Both the position numbers and the translations under genes were made by a program. The notes below the pieces were generated by a model, which saw only the letters and a program-made list of their open reading frames with translations, was not told the DNA's origin and did not search any database. A stretch of DNA of 5,813 nucleotides from positions 1-5,813 of the forward strand of contig URYP01000121.1 in NCBI GenBank assembly GCA_900552115.1, written 5' to 3'. Shown here piece after piece: positions 5,119-5,813 of the stretch. This DNA is from an uncultured Oscillospiraceae bacterium (GTDB lineage Bacteria > Bacillota > Clostridia > Oscillospirales > Acutalibacteraceae). Each line of letters starts with the position of its first letter. Positions within the stretch are counted from its first letter, which is position 1.

Positions 5119-5638
5119 ATGGGTAATTACACTTTAGGTATGAGACGAAGGGGGACGACGTATGCTCAACACCGTAAATTGACGGAGCCTTTTAATCCAA
5201 ACATAAAAAGTACCGCTGAGGGACAGATCGTGCCGAAACCACGATCCATCCTTGACTTTGGGTGCCACAACACCCTACATCACCCGGAAAATTCCGGCTC
5301 AGACGGCATGGACAGGATACCACATTTTCCCACTCATCGCAAGCGACTTTTTTTCACATTCATCCCGCCGGCCGGATGAGGCATCCCCGGCCAACGACCT
5401 GGAACGGCTCAACGGTAACCGGCCAGGCGGACCTTGTGAAACAGCGCGTGCAAGAGGGGACGGTAGGATTCTGCCATACTAGAGGAGCCGCACAAAACCG
5501 GGCGGGCGCTTTATAGATAGACGAATCGTCCAGGCGATTCGCCGGAGCTGATCCGTGATCAGCGTATTTTCCGGAAACGATCTGTACAAGCCGCGTAGGG
5601 TGACCATCGCACAGATGGGCAGCCTTGCGCGGCTTTTT
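5119..5638 (+). ncRNA. Candidate long structured non-coding RNA, class not recognised
   Basis: About 520 nt lie between a consensus promoter and a terminator-like stem with no supported protein gene. Perfect local helices are dense: GATCGTG/CACGATC (5226-5232 with 5240-5246), GGGTG/CACCC (5260-5264 with 5271-5275), CCGGA/TCCGG (5284-5288 with 5293-5297), GGATG/CATCC (5374-5378 with 5382-5386) inside GGCC/GGCC, CGAATCG/CGATTCG (5522-5528 with 5535-5541) and GCTGATC/GATCAGC (5547-5553 with 5557-5563). GAGCC (5185-5189) can pair with GGCTC (5296-5300) to close a multibranch domain. I see no tmRNA, RNase P, SRP, T-box or common riboswitch signature. It could belong to a large-RNA class (such as OLE, ROOL or GOLLD) whose consensus I cannot check here, or be a long leader of a gene to the right. 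Ends are inferred from promoter and terminator. Confidence 0.5.
5588..5638 (+). terminator. Terminator-like 3' hairpin of the candidate RNA
   Basis: AAGCCGCG (5588-5595) pairs with CGCGGCTT (5628-5635). Inside, AGG/CCT (5597-5599 with 5623-5625), TG/CA and CCATC/GATGG (5604-5608 with 5614-5618, loop GCACA) continue the stem, with G-G and A-G mismatches between. Five T (5634-5638) follow. The stem is longer and more interrupted than a standard terminator, so it may also be a functional domain of the RNA. Confidence 0.55.
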
Positions 5639-5813
5639 ATGGGCGGAGGGGAAGGTTGGAGAAACGGGTTCCCGTTTCTCCCCCGGATAACCGGACACAG
5701 CCCGGGCGCAGCTTCCCGGCTGGACCACCCGGTATCCGGGCCGTACCAGCGCCGCCGGCAGGCACGGCGGTTCCCCGCCGCATGGACAAGAAGTCAACAT
5801 AAAGCCGCGGCTC
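5639..5813 (+). other. Hairpin-rich region without a supported gene
   Basis: No credible coding region is seen. There are perfect stems GGAGAAACGG/CCGTTTCTCC (5658-5667 with 5672-5681, loop GTTC), CCGG/CCGG (5683-5686 with 5691-5694), GCTGG/CCAGC (5719-5723 with 5746-5750) enclosing CCCGG/CCGGG (5728-5732 with 5736-5740), and CGGCGG/CCGCCG (5765-5770 with 5775-5780). AGCCGCGGCT (5803-5812) is a perfect palindrome at the edge and repeats the AAGCCGCG of the 5588 stem. The region may continue the RNA upstream or be a second structured element. A short ATG frame at 5782 ends after six codons and has no ribosome binding site. Confidence 0.4.

Noticed and set aside
5113..5379. Plus-strand open frame of 88 codons after the strong promoter
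   Set aside because: Its TTG start lies directly against the -10 box, before the expected start of transcription. Internal ATGs at 5119 and 5140 lack a convincing Shine-Dalgarno sequence, and the reading frame crosses several perfect hairpins. A leaderless or small protein is not fully excluded.
5588..5638. T-box riboswitch, suggested by AGGGTG before a terminator
   Set aside because: The conserved AGGGTGGNACCGCG continuation is absent (AGGGTGACCATC instead), the sequence forms one arm of the terminator-like stem itself, and no T-box stem I signature was found upstream.
5360..5800. Minus-strand open frame of 146 codons
   Set aside because: It overlaps the hairpin-rich region, has no ribosome binding site or recognised domain, and other long frames overlap it, as is common in GC-rich non-coding DNA.

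Overview
The window looks like chromosomal DNA of a Gram-positive Bacillota (Firmicutes) bacterium, probably a fairly GC-rich clostridial lineage. The evidence is the strong purine-rich Shine-Dalgarno sequences, sigma-A promoters close to consensus, intrinsic terminators with T-tracts, and a complete Bce-type peptide-antibiotic sensing and detoxification module, an arrangement characteristic of Firmicutes. The species cannot be fixed from the sequence alone.

Layout. Positions 1-33 hold an intrinsic terminator for a gene left of the window. A sigma-A promoter (71-99) with a 12-bp perfect palindrome over its -10 and start point (97-124) drives an OmpR-family response regulator (143-814) and a small intramembrane-sensing histidine kinase (819-1826). 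A 234-bp gap then holds a structured repeat element (1838-1953, minus orientation), a match to the BceR-type operator TNACA-N4-TGTAA (1955-1968), a long inverted repeat (1973-2018) and a -10 box (2022-2027). Next come the ABC ATPase (2061-2828) and the 10-TM FtsX/BceB-like permease (2821-4815), which overlap by 8 bp. The permease stop codon lies inside a second, oppositely oriented copy of the structured repeat (4811-4923). Two decayed tandem copies of its hairpin end follow (4920-5010), then a 12-bp-stem intrinsic terminator (5013-5042).

From 5043 to the end no convincing protein gene is visible. A near-perfect extended -10 promoter (5085-5112), preceded by an operator-like palindrome (5046-5070), points into about 520 nt dense with hairpins and ending in a terminator-like structure (5588-5638). 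This is best explained as a long structured non-coding RNA that I could not assign to a known class. Further perfect hairpins continue to the right edge, so the RNA may be longer or a second structured element may follow.

How the genes work together (family knowledge plus inference). In Bce modules the permease senses the peptide antibiotic as it acts on it, and signals to the kinase, which lacks its own extracellular sensor domain. The kinase phosphorylates the regulator, which activates the transporter promoter. The operator found upstream of the ATPase gene, and its absence upstream of the regulator gene, fits that circuit. The least ordinary parts of the window are the covarying repeat pair that brackets the transporter genes and the candidate long RNA.
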